A stretch of 64,000 bases of DNA from Capsicum annuum. Its lineage: Eukaryota; Streptophyta; Magnoliopsida; Solanales; Solanaceae. The notes under the pieces are model-generated. The model was not told the origin of the DNA and ran no database searches. It saw only the letters and a program-made list of their open reading frames with translations. Positions 11,094 through 21,999 of the stretch are shown in pieces; within the stretch, counting starts at the first letter, position 1, and each line of letters opens with the position of its first letter. The stretch spans positions 100,544,227 through 100,608,226 of the forward strand of contig NC_061120.1 of the NCBI RefSeq assembly GCF_002878395.1. The letters run 5' to 3'. Both the position numbers and the translations under genes were made by a program.

Positions 11094-12604
11094 TGTAATG
11101 ACCCTTCAAGTCATTTTCCATATTTTCTGTTATTTTCACCGATTTAGTTTCTCTATAGCATCCCAAGTCATTTATGAATTACTGGAGCTGATATAGTTAT
11201 CGGGCAGTTCGTTTGGTTTTTAGATCTATTTTCCTAATTTGAAGTCTTCGCTGGTTCCAAATGTCCTTCGAGCAAAAACTTCAGCCAAACAACCTCGAAT
11301 GCAAATTATGACTGTTTTAGCAGTTTTAAAATATCAATTTTAGGCTAGGTGGACTCTTGGTGTGGTTCCCAAGGCACCCGAGCTCATTTTGACCTATTGG
11401 TCAAAATGTTAAGAAATTAAAAATTAGGTGTGGCACCCACATTTACTCAAAACGACCTCACAAGGAAATTTTAATTGCACCATGGAGTTCAAAACGTTGA
11501 ATTTGGTGTAGTTATATAGTTCATTTGCATATACAAGATTCCAAATGAATCTCGAGGCTTTGAAGTCTCAACTGTATCTTATGTATTTGGTACATCGCGA
11601 TTGCAATGGCATTAACTGTGATCGCGACTCCTTGTGTAGGGTAGCAAGTTCTGTGATCAAGATACTTTAAGTCACGAATACGACTCCTTTAACAGGCGTC
11701 CAGGGTCACAATCATGGAGGGGATATATCATTATCGTGACTGTTTTTCTAATGCCATGTATCGTAATCATAAAGCTTGGGCACGATAGCGAGACCCGAGC
11801 ACCTGGTATAGGTCTAAATAGACCTTTTTTACTCAATTTTACTCATTCCACTTTCTTGAGAGCCAAAACCCTAAATGGTGATATAGCTTAAAAATGGAGT
11901 TTGTGGGTGATTTGGAGATTATTTAACAATTATTTATGCGAGTATCTTCCAATTTATTTGTAAGATTCCACCCTTTTATGGTTGATTTTTCCCCTTTTCA
12001 TTTCTAAAAATCCCCAAACCGTGGATTTTTTATTTTAGCCACAAATTAGCTTGAATTTCACCAATTCTGAGGCTAATGATTCCTTGAGCATGTGGGAACG
12101 CTGGGTTGGTTTCGGAAACGTGATTTTCCACAAATAGGACCTACATGAGATTTTGGGTGATTTTTGGACCAGAAGCACAATGGTGTAATATGGGTATCAT
12201 TATTCTCATATGGATGAGTAGAATGTGATTTTGATATCTTTGCATCTTTTGGTAGCTTCTTGGAAGGAAAAAATGGTAATTTAGCAGATCTTATGAGCTT
12301 TCTTCGACATCCAGGTAGGCTAGGTTTTACCCCTTGTTAGATTGAGCTAATTCATAGTATGTTTATGATATTGTGTTAGATTTGGGATGAGTTTTAGGTG
12401 TTGGTGTGATAAATTAAAATACATGGGATTAGTTTTATTATTTGGGCTATTTAGGGTACTATTTTGGGCATAAATAGCCTAGTTATGCCCTTGTAGGCTC
12501 TTGTTAGGATGGAAATACCTTAGATACTCGATTAATTAAGAGATTTTCTTGGTCACTTGAGTTAGGATAAAACTTATCCAAATTGCAAATACCTTGGGTG
12601 AAAT
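11094..12604 (+). repeat. 3' LTR of element A, truncated
   Basis: Starts TGTAATGACCC after a weak purine tract (AGTAGTGGATAT). It is homologous to 2176-3770 through the U3, the mutated TATA region and the GTTAGATTGAG block. The alignment stops abruptly at 12604, where the family-B LTR starts. The missing 2.2 kb, with the tandem arrays, is not found elsewhere in the window. Five bases before the junction are GAAAT, a possible target site for B. Confidence 0.82.
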
Positions 12605-13753
12605 TGTTACACAACCCGAACCCGATCCTAATCGTGTCAGACATCTCAAGTCCATCAAGGCCAGAGACCACCCCAATACATAATCCAACCAACCAATATA
12701 CAATCCATGTTAGATGAATTTAGAACATATAACAAGATAGAGTATTTAGAATTCAATGACTTTGGGAAAAGTCTAAATCCGAGACCATCCCAACCAAGTC
12801 ATACTGTCCAACCTAAACCAAACAAACCATAATATACTCAAGTCAACAGTTGTCCATGCAAAGCATCTAAACAGTAACAAAGAATATGTTGTTGGGATTG
12901 CCCCTGACCATAGCCAAAATCCAATGTCAAAGAAATAGTAAAGACATAAGATAAACCATAACATAAAATGGGTCTTTCGAAGAATGGAAGCTCACTAGCT
13001 TAGTCTGACTCAAACTGTCCCCAAATTACAAAGTCACTAAGCAGGAGGAATAGTAGTATAGACGGTTCCTACATCGTGTGGGGATACAACCCCTAAATAC
13101 GATTAGTGGATTAATGCTAGTATGTACTCAAGAATAAGGATAAAATAATGCCATTATTTAAAACCAAAGTAAATAACCATATCCAACCACATACATACAT
13201 AAATAACATTCTGGGAAAGGGGATCGGGTTTAGCATGCATTTAATACTTTAACGTGGGTTATGTAGATTTACCGTCGTAATCCACCCATGGCCGATATGG
13301 GTCCAGTGTTACCCCCTGAATGGGCCCCAATGCATGTAGCCGCACGAAGTGGAGATACCATAGGTGGCCGGGGATTCACTTATACCCTTTGTCCTCAATG
13401 ATACATATGTACGAGTATATACTTGGGGGATTCAGTTGTACCCCACAACTACATGGTCATCAAGATCAATCCTCATAGCTGAAAATATGAGTTTCCAGTG
13501 TCAACCTTTTAGACTCACACCTTCACAAAGCTATCATAACTCCCATTATTGACCAATTAAAATATTTAACACAACGAAACCACCAATTCTAGGAGTCAAT
13601 TATTAAGGCATTATAACGTGGTATTGTCATACTAACTATCTACCCATCACAAGGCCAGTCTCTAGTTAGGATTCTTATTATATAAGTCATCAATTTGGCC
13701 ATCACGACATCGCATACTACGTGGCAACTTAACCATTCTTCATACCATACTAA

Positions 13754-14688
13754 GGGTGTGTTTGGTATGAAGCAAAACATTTTCCAGAAAATATTTTTCA
13801 GTTTTCTTACGTTTGATTGGCTTATATGTTTTGGAAAATATTTTCCAAACCAACTTATTTTCCTTAAATCTAAGAAAAATGACTTTCCTTCAAAAATCAA
13901 GGAAAACATTTTCCAAAACTCTCTTTCAACCTCACTTTAAAGTTGAAATATTCATACAATTCTCAAAATCATCTACTCCGCCCCCCGCCCCTATACCCTA
14001 TCACCCCGACACCACCCCTACCCCCACCCCACCCCTCTCCTTCTCTCTAGCCCCACCCCCACCATCAAAGTTCAATTGTTTTAAAAGTATTTCAAAATTT
14101 TTTCTTAGTCCATCCCCTACCCCCACCCCACCCCTACCCTTACCAGCCTCCCTTCTAAAAATAATATCTATATTTTATTAAAAAATTTAAAATTTTCTCT
14201 TTTCCACACCCCTACCGTTCCCCCCCCCTTACCAGTCCCCTCTCCCCCCACCTGAAAAAAATTAAATTTATTTTAAAAATATTTTCTAATTTCTTATTCC
14301 CCCTCACTTTCCTACCCTGACCCTCATCTCATCCCCCTCCCCCACGCCAATTTCTAATTTTTTTTCAACAAAGAAAAATTCTAAACTTTTTCTTACCCCA
14401 CCCCTACTACCTATTCTGACACCTCCACCCACCCGTCTACCAATCTCTTTCCCAAAAAAAGGATTTAATTTTTTTAATTTATTTTAAAAAAAGAATTCTA
14501 AAATATATTTTTACGCTTTAGCAAAATATTAAAATTATTTTTTGAAAAATATTTTTTCATTCACCAACTAAATACTAGAAAATATTTTCCATCTACTAAC
14601 CAAACATAAGAAAACAAGTAAAAAATCAACTTGTTTTCCAGGAAAATATTTTCCATGGAAAACATTTTCCTTCATACCAAACACACCC
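13754..14688. mobile_element. Tourist-like MITE (PIF/Harbinger type), 935 bp
   Basis: Terminal inverted repeats start GGGTGTGTTTGGTATGAAG on the left and end CTTCATACCAAACACACCC on the right, a 19/19 match. The element is flanked by a 3-bp target duplication TAA at 13751-13753 and 14689-14691. A GGG start with a TAA/TTA duplication is the signature of PIF/Harbinger MITEs. Subterminal regions carry repeated GGAAAA and TTTTCC blocks that let the ends pair further. There is no transposase frame; the interior is C-rich and T-rich. It would need an outside Harbinger transposase. It interrupts the family-B LTR, so it is younger than that insertion. Confidence 0.92.
13978..14450 (+). repeat. C-tract modules inside the MITE
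   Basis: Five C-rich blocks (about 13978-14063, 14110-14155, 14200-14253, 14297-14348, 14393-14450) alternate with T/A-rich spacers. The spacing of starts is about 90-97 bp for the last four and about 130 bp for the first. The plus strand has CCCC runs separated by one to five bases, so the minus strand could form G-quadruplexes. The blocks look like diverged tandem copies. Confidence 0.75.
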
Positions 14689-15164
14689 TAAGTCTATTAA
14701 CATAGGGATGTTACAACCTTAAGGACTAGTTTCCATATTTTAACCAAGTAAGGTCCACCAACTAGTTTACTAGGCTCCTAGCCCACCGGTCATAGTAATT
14801 TATTAGAGATAACTAGTTATCACATAAGCCACTTTATTAGGTGAAATTCCATAACATGACTATTTAACCAAGTCAAGTAGATTTAATTGGTGAGCCATTG
14901 GTTCTACTCAAGATTACACATATAAATTAGCCTTAACCCAATACACTGCATAATCCACTTCTAGTTACTAATTAGAATTAATATGGGTCATACCTCTTAA
15001 CTACTGATTAATGACAAAGAAATGGTAACAATTTACCAAGTAAGACCTCATGTCCCAAGTACATAAATGGGTTTAGCCACACACGACATAACCTCACATA
15101 CAACCATGTATGTATATACACTTACCACACACAACATCATCAAAGCATCATTACCTCTTTCGAA

Positions 15165-15490
15165 TTCACTAGGCATCATCATAACATCACTATATCCTCT
15201 GGATTCACCGGGCTTCATCATTACATCATTATATCCTCTGGATTCACCGGGCATCATCATAACATCATTAGATCCTTTGGATTCACCGAGTATCATCATA
15301 ACATCATTACACCCTTCGGATTTACTGAGCATCATGACAATATCATTATATCCTCTGGATTCATTGGGCATCATCATAACATTATTATATCCTCTGGATT
15401 TACCAGGCATTATCATAACATCATTATATCATTTGGATTCACTGGGCATTATCATAATATCAATATTTCCTACGTATTCACCGAAAATCA
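15165..15490 (-). repeat. 39-bp tandem array in the family-B LTR
   Basis: About eight copies of a 39-bp unit containing CCTCTGGATTCACCGGGCAT and CATCATAACATCATT. Because 39 is divisible by three, both strands stay open across it and produce long repetitive pseudo-proteins that should not be annotated as genes. On the minus strand the unit resembles the array at 4505-4750 in LTR A. Confidence 0.85.
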
Positions 15491-17603
15491 TCATATCAGT
15501 AGAGCATATCTCCCAAGAGAACCAATATTCACATACATATATAGTCAAATCAGTGAACATGTACAAGCCACAATAATAGAATATAACTGATGCAATGTAA
15601 CACATATCATCATACCTCACAATTAGTCATCACTACATAATATTAGTAGATGCATGAGCATGAATATCTAAATGATATACACAATCAGCACTTTTCCTAA
15701 CTTATTATGTTTATTAGCAAGTCAATTATAAGTCAATTGCATGCTTGCTAGTCACTTTTTATGTTCCCACATTTCACAGTACGAACCCAAAAAAGGAAAT
15801 CATTCACATAAGTTAGCTTAATCATTAGACCTGATTCATAGCAAGAGTGGTAACATAATTAAAGGTTCACTTGGTGAACTAATCGATAAGTCAAGCGATA
15901 GCATAACCATAAGTTCAATTCATAAGACTTTCCAAGGCTATCCATATCATGACAACATGATAATCAATCAAGTATAGATATTATCCAACCATCGACCACA
16001 TACAAAAATCGACAACCAGATTTAACTATTATAATCTTAATAATGTAATTTAGAAATTTGATAAATATCTAGGTAAATAGGGAATTTCATCGTTCAAGCT
16101 TAAGGTGGGTCAAGTCCCACACCTAAATCCCAATAATGCCAAAGTCACTATCACAAGACAAACTTCTACCCAGAATTAGGCTAAGTTATCTAAATCACAC
16201 CATAAGGGCTTATAAATCCTTACTAAGCCTATTGGGGAAATCTTTTTTAGGCATTCTTTCTAAGTTAACCCAACAAAAAGGTCATTTCCTAACTAAGAAA
16301 TACCTAGGTCAATATACCCTTAAGGTTAGGGAGCAGCATAATTCTTATCTATTAGAGAAACTAAAGTGTTCTCCTACTATTCATGAGACTACTAGTAGAA
16401 CTATCCAAGGTTCTAGGCTAAGGATCAATCATCACTCTTTTCAAGTTCAATAACCTATAAGAATCAACTAATCCCAAATATCACCATTCAAAAATTTATC
16501 ATCTAAACCCCGCCCAATATCATAAAATATCACCAATTATACTACAATCAAGCTCAATCTAACTACAAGTAAGCCTAACCTACAGTGAGTCCAAGTAACT
16601 AATGAACCAATAAGCCTTGCATTTCCTTTTATTAAAGATTTTTCTTCAATGAGCCAAGCTATCTAAAACACAATATAAGCATCAAAACAAGAATAACAGC
16701 ACCCATTATGGCACCATTATGCCATGGGTCAAAAATAACATCAAAAGCCCCAAGTGGCTTCCACCTTCAGAAAATAAGTTTCTGAGACCAACCCATAGTT
16801 CTACTCTAATTATGGACTTATAACACTCAAGAAATTTGAGTAAATCAATCACATTGTGGCTATAATTGAGCCTCAATACTTTGGGGTTTTGGGTCTAGAA
16901 GTCAAGAAATTAACACCAAACTAGAAGGAATCTTACCTTATATTTATAGAAAAAATAGATTACATAAGTTATTAAAGATCCTAATCAACCCATAAGACTT
17001 ACTTTGAAGCCTTTGCACTCTATTAGGGTTAGAGCTTAAGAGGGAGGCACAAAATAGCCTAAATTTTATGTAATACAACCCTTAAATAGGTTTCATCTAG
17101 GTCTCAGGTAGCGCGGTCCGCCCTCTGCCTAACCATGATTAAGGTACCATATTTGTGCCTAGACCTCAGTGGTCGCGACATCTCTTACTATGCCAGGCAT
17201 GACTGAAGCTTGGAACTTGGTTTTGGGCTTCGGCCAATGTCTCAAGATACATTCAAAGTCTGTTTTGAGTAAATAAAATATGTAACCATATAGATTTTGA
17301 TGTTTCAAACACGTTGGCAAAGTTAGATTACACATATAGGGCCGTTTTACTAGAGTTTTTTCTTTGTGGTCAATGAGGACCTATGAAGACTGTGAATTGA
17401 GAACGTAGTTCTAAACACCAAACAAACCACCAGTTAATCGATCTATCAGTTCAGGCAAGTCACTAATGACTTGGGATGCTATGAAGAAGCACTATTGCTA
17501 AAAAATGCAAGAATACGAACAATGACCTGAAGGTTTATTATAGGTTGAGACAACTATTTTAAGTCAGTTGGACCTTCCTGACTAAGTAATATACCCAGGG
17601 CAT

Positions 17604-20201
17604 ATTATGATTATGGTATTATTATCAATTTCACTAGGGAGTATCCCCAGCGAGGGATGCTTGTGCCATCTATAGAGAGTATTCCATCAATCATATTAGG
17701 GTTTATCTTCATCTAAGGATGGTGTATAAGGTTATAGGGGTGGTCCTTAGGGTTCCATTAGAGGTCCTTAAGAAGGTATGGAAGACACCTAGTTTTGAGG
17801 TGGATAAGGTAATTTAAACACTGTTCTCGATAAGTCAAAGGAGGTTGAGGCTTTAGATGCTTTTATTATAGGTACGATATGCTCTACCATCAATAAACTT
17901 CTACTTTATTTTATCTAGGATCCATGTATTCTTATGTATCATTATTTTATGCACTATAATTGGGGTTATCTTAGGAGATATTATCTATGCCTTTGCATGT
18001 GCCTACTCCCGTGGGTGATTCTTTAGTGGTGAATTGGGCATAAATTCTTTATTGTGACCATTTGCTAGTATGAAACTCGAGCTGACCTTATTATGCTAGA
18101 CATGGTGGATTTTGATGCGATTATAGGCATAAAATAGTTATTCCTATGTGATGCGATCTTGGATTGCTTTTCTAAGACTATTACCTTAGCCATGCCTGGC
18201 ATACGCTTAATTGTTTGGCAGGGTTCTCATAGATACATACCGATGGCAATTATTTCATATATTTAGGCTGGAGACTGGTATCGAGGGTTTGTATAGTTTA
18301 TTTATCTTATATATGTGATGTAATTATTGATAACCCTTCAATTGACTTTGTTATTATAGTCCTTAAGTTTTTTAATATTTTTTCTTCCAATCTAGCTAAT
18401 CTTTCTCATAAGTGTGATATTGAGTTTGCTATTGATCTTGAGATGGGCACCTAACCTATTTCTATTGCACATTACTATATAGATCCTACCAAGATAAGAG
18501 AGCTAAATATTTAGCTTTAGGAACTTTTGGGTAAGGGGTTTATTTGATTGAGTGTATTTCCTTGGGGTGATCCAGAAAGATGGTCTATGCATATGCGTAT
18601 TTACTACAGGTATATGAAAAAGGTGTCAGTGAAGGATAAATATCCTATACTTTATATCAATGATCTATTTAACCAGTTTCAGGGTGAGATATTGTTTTCT
18701 AAGATTAACTTAAGATCTAGCTACCATCAGTTGAGGATTGGTTAGAGGACATCCTTAAGACAACCTTCAGGGCTTAGTCAGAAATTATGAGTTCCTAGTA
18801 ATGTTTTCTAGGTTGACTAATTCCCCAACAATATTCATGAACTTCAGAAACCATATATTCAGGCCTTATTTGATCTTTTTTATGACTGTTTTCATTGATG
18901 ATATCCTTGTCTATTCGAGGAGTAGGAAGGATTATGAGAAACATTCATGGAATTTTCTCCACACTTTAAGAGATCATTGAATTTATGCCTAATTCTCAAA
19001 CTGGGAGTTTTGGCTTGATTATGTATCTTTCATTGGGCACACAATGCCCAAGGATGAGTTTATGGTAGACCCAATAAAAATTGAGGCCATCTGTGGTTGG
19101 GCTAGGACAACATCTTTATATAAGGTTCATAGTTTTACTAGGTTGGTAGGCTACTAAAGATGGTCTGATAGCTGTGAGGTGAGATTTCTAAAACTGATGG
19201 GCTTTCTCACTTTAACTTTTATACTGATTCTTTAATAGAAGATGATGAGTTGACTGTATATTATGATTCTTTAGATGTTGGTTTCGGGTGTATTCTGATA
19301 AAGCGAGGCCAAATTATAGTATATGCTTTGAGGCATCTCAAGGTGAACAAGCACAACTACCCCACTTATGACTTAGAGTTAGCAGCGGTAGTTTTCATAC
19401 TTAATATATAGAGGAATTAATTATACGGTGTTTGATTTAAGATTTTTACTAACCATCATAGTATTTAGTACATTATGACTCGAAAAGAGCTTAATTTGAG
19501 ATAATACAAGAGGATTGATTTGTAGAAGGACTATGATCTATCTATTCTATAACATCAAAGTAAAACAAATATGGCAGGGGATGCTTTAGTATTGAAGGAA
19601 GTGAGTATAGGGAGTATGGCCTTCCTATTAATTTTTGAGTGAGCATTAGCTTTAGACCTTCACTCCTTAGATAACATAATGATTCTACTTGATGTTTCTT
19701 ACTCTAAAAGGTTTGTGCTAGTGTTGAGGCTAGATCTACCTTATTAGAGTAGACTCAGGTGCGTTAGTTTAAGGATGGTGGGTTGCGTGTCATTCATGAT
19801 TAAGTGTTGAGGGGTGAGTCTAGGAGGTCTACCTTAAATTTTGGGAGTATTTGAGATTCGACGGTCGCTTTTGTTTTTCAAAGGTAGAGGGTTTGATTTT
19901 GTTGATACTTCAAGAGGATCAAAGCTCTAGATATTCTATTCACCTTGGGATGACTAAGATATTTAGAGATTTAGGGAAACATTACTGGTGGAGCGGTATG
20001 AGAAGAGACATAGCAGATTTTGTAGCTCGTTATTTGTGTTGTCAGTATGTGTAGGCCAAGCATTTTAGACTAGGTGGTTTGCTTTAGAGGCTACTTATTC
20101 TTGAGTGGATGTATGAATAGGTTACTACGGACTTTTTAGGTGTTTTCCTCTTACTTCCCGTACTTCTCATAACATTTGGGTCAGCATGGATTGATTGACC
20201 A
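17604..20201 (+). pseudogene. pol: gag-pol remnant of element F
   Basis: A degenerate knuckle near 17604-17650 ends REYPQRGMLVPS. Protease at 17880-18210 is weak; LDMVDFDAI is readable near 18098. RT at 18420-19170: a 65-codon open segment (18548-18745) includes the YPILYINDLFNQFQG and RSSYHQL motifs. The catalytic FIDD is intact near 18890, followed by ILVYS. RNase H at about 19250-19570 shows YDSLDVG and TYDLELAAV. Integrase begins near 19850 (GMTKIFRDLGKHYWW at about 19950) and reads to a NIWVSMD motif near 20175-20195, then stops at the LTR. Numerous stops and shifts occur. Reverse-transcription function is inferred from the family. Confidence 0.78.
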
Positions 20202-20330
20202 TGGAATGACCCTCCAGGTCATTTTCTGTATTTAGAGACTTCCTATAACTTTCACAAGTATTTATGACTTGTTGGGACTGACAGTTTGTTTTTTGGGCTA
20301 TTCGTTTGAGTATTTTTATAATACCAATGT
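20202..20330 (+). repeat. LTR start fragment of element F
   Basis: TGGAATGACCCTCCAGGTC corresponds to the opening of the A-type LTR (TGTAATGACCC at 11094) with one base changed in the TGT. Similarity fades near 20330, after the TTCGTTTGAG block. The fragment joins integrase sequence directly, with no purine tract between. Confidence 0.7.
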
Positions 20331-20854
20331 GTTTTTAAATATTTAAATAATATTAGAAGTCGGTAAAAGATTTATTTAATTACTTTCTAAAATATTTTAG
20401 ATATTTATGAGAAGCTTTTAGCTATGATGTATTTACAATATTCTATGATTTAATATTTTAAGCAGAGTAGTAAGTCTACTTATTTTTAAAATTTTCTTAT
20501 TGTTTTATAGAGGCTTTTTATGAAATAATTTTCTATTAATTATGAAATATTCAAAAATTTGTACTTATTTTATAATTAACCTATACAGTAGTCAAGTATA
20601 TACATAATGCGATTGAAAATAGTTGATATATATGTGTCTCTCTATTTACGTGACATGTATTTCAATTAATTGAAAAGAGTGGTCAAGTGTCAATATAAGT
20701 GATCAAATGTCCATTTTTAGTGCTATTTCATCAAATAGTGGGATTATGTAGTAACTATTAATGAACTTATCGACCAAAATTATCAGCCAATATCATCTAA
20801 TATTTATCACATATATATTTGATCCACTCTTTGCAGCCACTAAATACATGTTGT

Positions 20855-20926
20855 GATATATATATATATATATGTGTGTGTGTGTTTATATATATGTGTG
20901 TTTGTGTGTGCACGGAGGGGGGGGGG
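20855..20926 (+). repeat. (TA)n(TG)n microsatellite with G10 run
   Basis: A TATATA run of about 18 bases, TG repeats, a second TA block, more TG repeats, then GCACGGAGG leading into ten consecutive G residues at 20917-20926. Confidence 0.9.
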
Positions 20927-21697
20927 AGGTTGTGACGATATCTATTTGACTTTATAGTTGGTCACCGAGAGATTTTTTTTCAATGTCAAGTGTTTAAGCC
21001 TGAATTCTAGTATTAAGATTGAACTTAGGACTATTTCTTAACTTTTGGAGATTATTGAAGTGACAATTTTTCGGGGTCGATAGAGGGGACGAGTAGATGA
21101 TGGTTGGTCCGAGGCTATTGTCTGACGTCTAAGTAGGCAAGGCTTACCTTTCTTTATACTTTACTCTATTGTAATATTGGTGTGGCATTGTGCTAATTGT
21201 TAGTGGGTAATTATGGAATTGTTAGTTTCCTATATAGTTATTGTTTATTTTAGTCGATTAGAGGACTGTAGTATAGACTTCGGCCTTGAAAATCCTTTGG
21301 TTGGCAGTACTTCTCCTTTAGAACTTGGTTTATTCTACTCGAGGCCCTTGGGATTGAACTTAGAAGACTTAGTTTAGAAAAGTGTAGCTGCTTGTCTTAG
21401 GTTGTGTTTTGAAGGCTTGTAATTAGCTTTATATCTCTTTAAAATGTAGATTACTTTAGGATAGAGCCTTGTCCTATAGTAAATAGAATTTAAGCAGCTA
21501 GGTGGGCTAGTTATCGAGAATAGAATAGTTTGTTATATTGTGGTTGTTGACTTGGCATTCTCGATATTTAGACCTTTTGGACTTAATTTGGGATGTTTGA
21601 TTATGTAAGTGGAACCTTGAACTTATTTAATGAATTTGAACTAATAAAATTGGAATAGAGACTAGATAGACTCGAGATTAATTAGGACTTTGGCTTA

Positions 21698-21885
21698 TTA
21701 CTACCTATTGCTTATTTTGGTTCGAGTCTGACATCTGGTCATTCTATTTTTAATTTGTTACTTTTGATTTGAGTTTAACATGTGGTAATACTGGCTATTA
21801 TTTGTTAATTCTAGTTTGAGTTTGGCATCCAATTATATTGCTTACTATTAGTTAGTTCTGATTTGAGTCCAACATTTAGTATTAT
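21698..21885 (+). repeat. 47-bp tandem array, four copies
   Basis: The marker TTGAGT(C/T)T or close variants recurs at 21722, 21769, 21816 and 21863, exactly 47 bp apart each time. Each is followed by a variant of GACATCTGGT. Copies are clearly diverged. Confidence 0.75.
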
Positions 21886-21999
21886 TGACTTCAAATTGAT
21901 AAATATGGATTGAATTGGAATGTTCATGGTTATGATTGGAGGAAGAATCTATCATATGTCTACCATACTTTTTGACACGTTCCTACTTTACTTACTATT

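Larger units (their letters stand above)
2176..12604 (+). mobile_element. Element A: Ty3/gypsy chromovirus (Tekay/Del-like), nearly full length but dead
   Basis: Order on the plus strand: 5' LTR (2176-5927), primer site (5931-5942), gag, pol (protease, RT, RNase H, integrase, chromodomain end), 3' LTR (11094 onward). The 3' LTR is cut at 12604 where a minus-strand family-B LTR begins. Both LTRs start TGTAAT and share long blocks of sequence (2176-3770 against 11094-12604) but are visibly diverged, so the insertion is old. Domain order with integrase after RT and a C-terminal chromodomain identifies a chromovirus. Every domain carries stops or frameshifts, and catalytic residues are lost in RT and integrase. 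Five bases before the element are ATTGG; the matching target duplication cannot be tested because the right end is missing. Confidence 0.88.
12605..17542 (-). repeat. Family-B LTR, minus strand, interrupted by a MITE
   Basis: On the plus strand it begins TGTTACACAACCCG and ends GGTTTATTATA (terminal CA mutated to TA). Read on the minus strand, its first 600 bp match the start of LTR A (the CTTCAGGTCATT block, then the AAGTCATT block), so A and B are related. Its other end matches 23960-25440 closely (GGGTCCAGTGTTACCCCCTGAATGGG at 13295-13320 against 24783-24810). Without the MITE it is about 4.0 kb. A minus-strand TATTTAAG near 17080-17088 is a candidate TATA box. It may be the 3' partner of the LTR at 23960, but the DNA between them is rearranged. 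Confidence 0.75.
17543..20330 (+). mobile_element. Element F: fragment of a Ty3/gypsy element (gag end to integrase, plus LTR start)
   Basis: A plus-strand remnant lying between minus-strand family-B pieces. It starts inside the gag zinc-knuckle region and runs through protease, RT and RNase H into the integrase core. It then jumps directly to an LTR start at 20202, whose first 130 bp match the A-type LTR (ACCCTCCAGGTCATTTTCTG, then CAAGTATTTATGACTT). The 5' LTR, most of gag, the end of integrase, the chromodomain and most of the 3' LTR are missing. Confidence 0.75.
20331..21999. other. Unassigned repeat-like DNA, no gene
   Basis: AT-rich, with stops in all frames. It contains a TA/TG microsatellite and G10 run (20855-20926), a 47-bp tandem array (21698-21885) and otherwise no motif that I recognise. 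It sits between element F and the broken end of element B. It could be LTR sequence of a further element, but neither terminal motif, primer site nor a second copy was seen. Confidence 0.5.

Noticed and set aside
13813..14181. Pro-rich open frame in the MITE
   Set aside because: It is a translation of C-tract modules. It begins in the subterminal repeat and has no protein-like composition outside Pro/Ser/Thr runs.
15165..15490. CRISPR-like regularly spaced array
   Set aside because: Units are directly adjacent with no unique spacers, and the context is a plant LTR. It is an ordinary tandem repeat.
15067..15576. Long open frames on both strands across 15048-15576
   Set aside because: They exist only because a 39-bp tandem unit (a multiple of three) carries no stop in either strand. 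The products are simple repeats of the unit.
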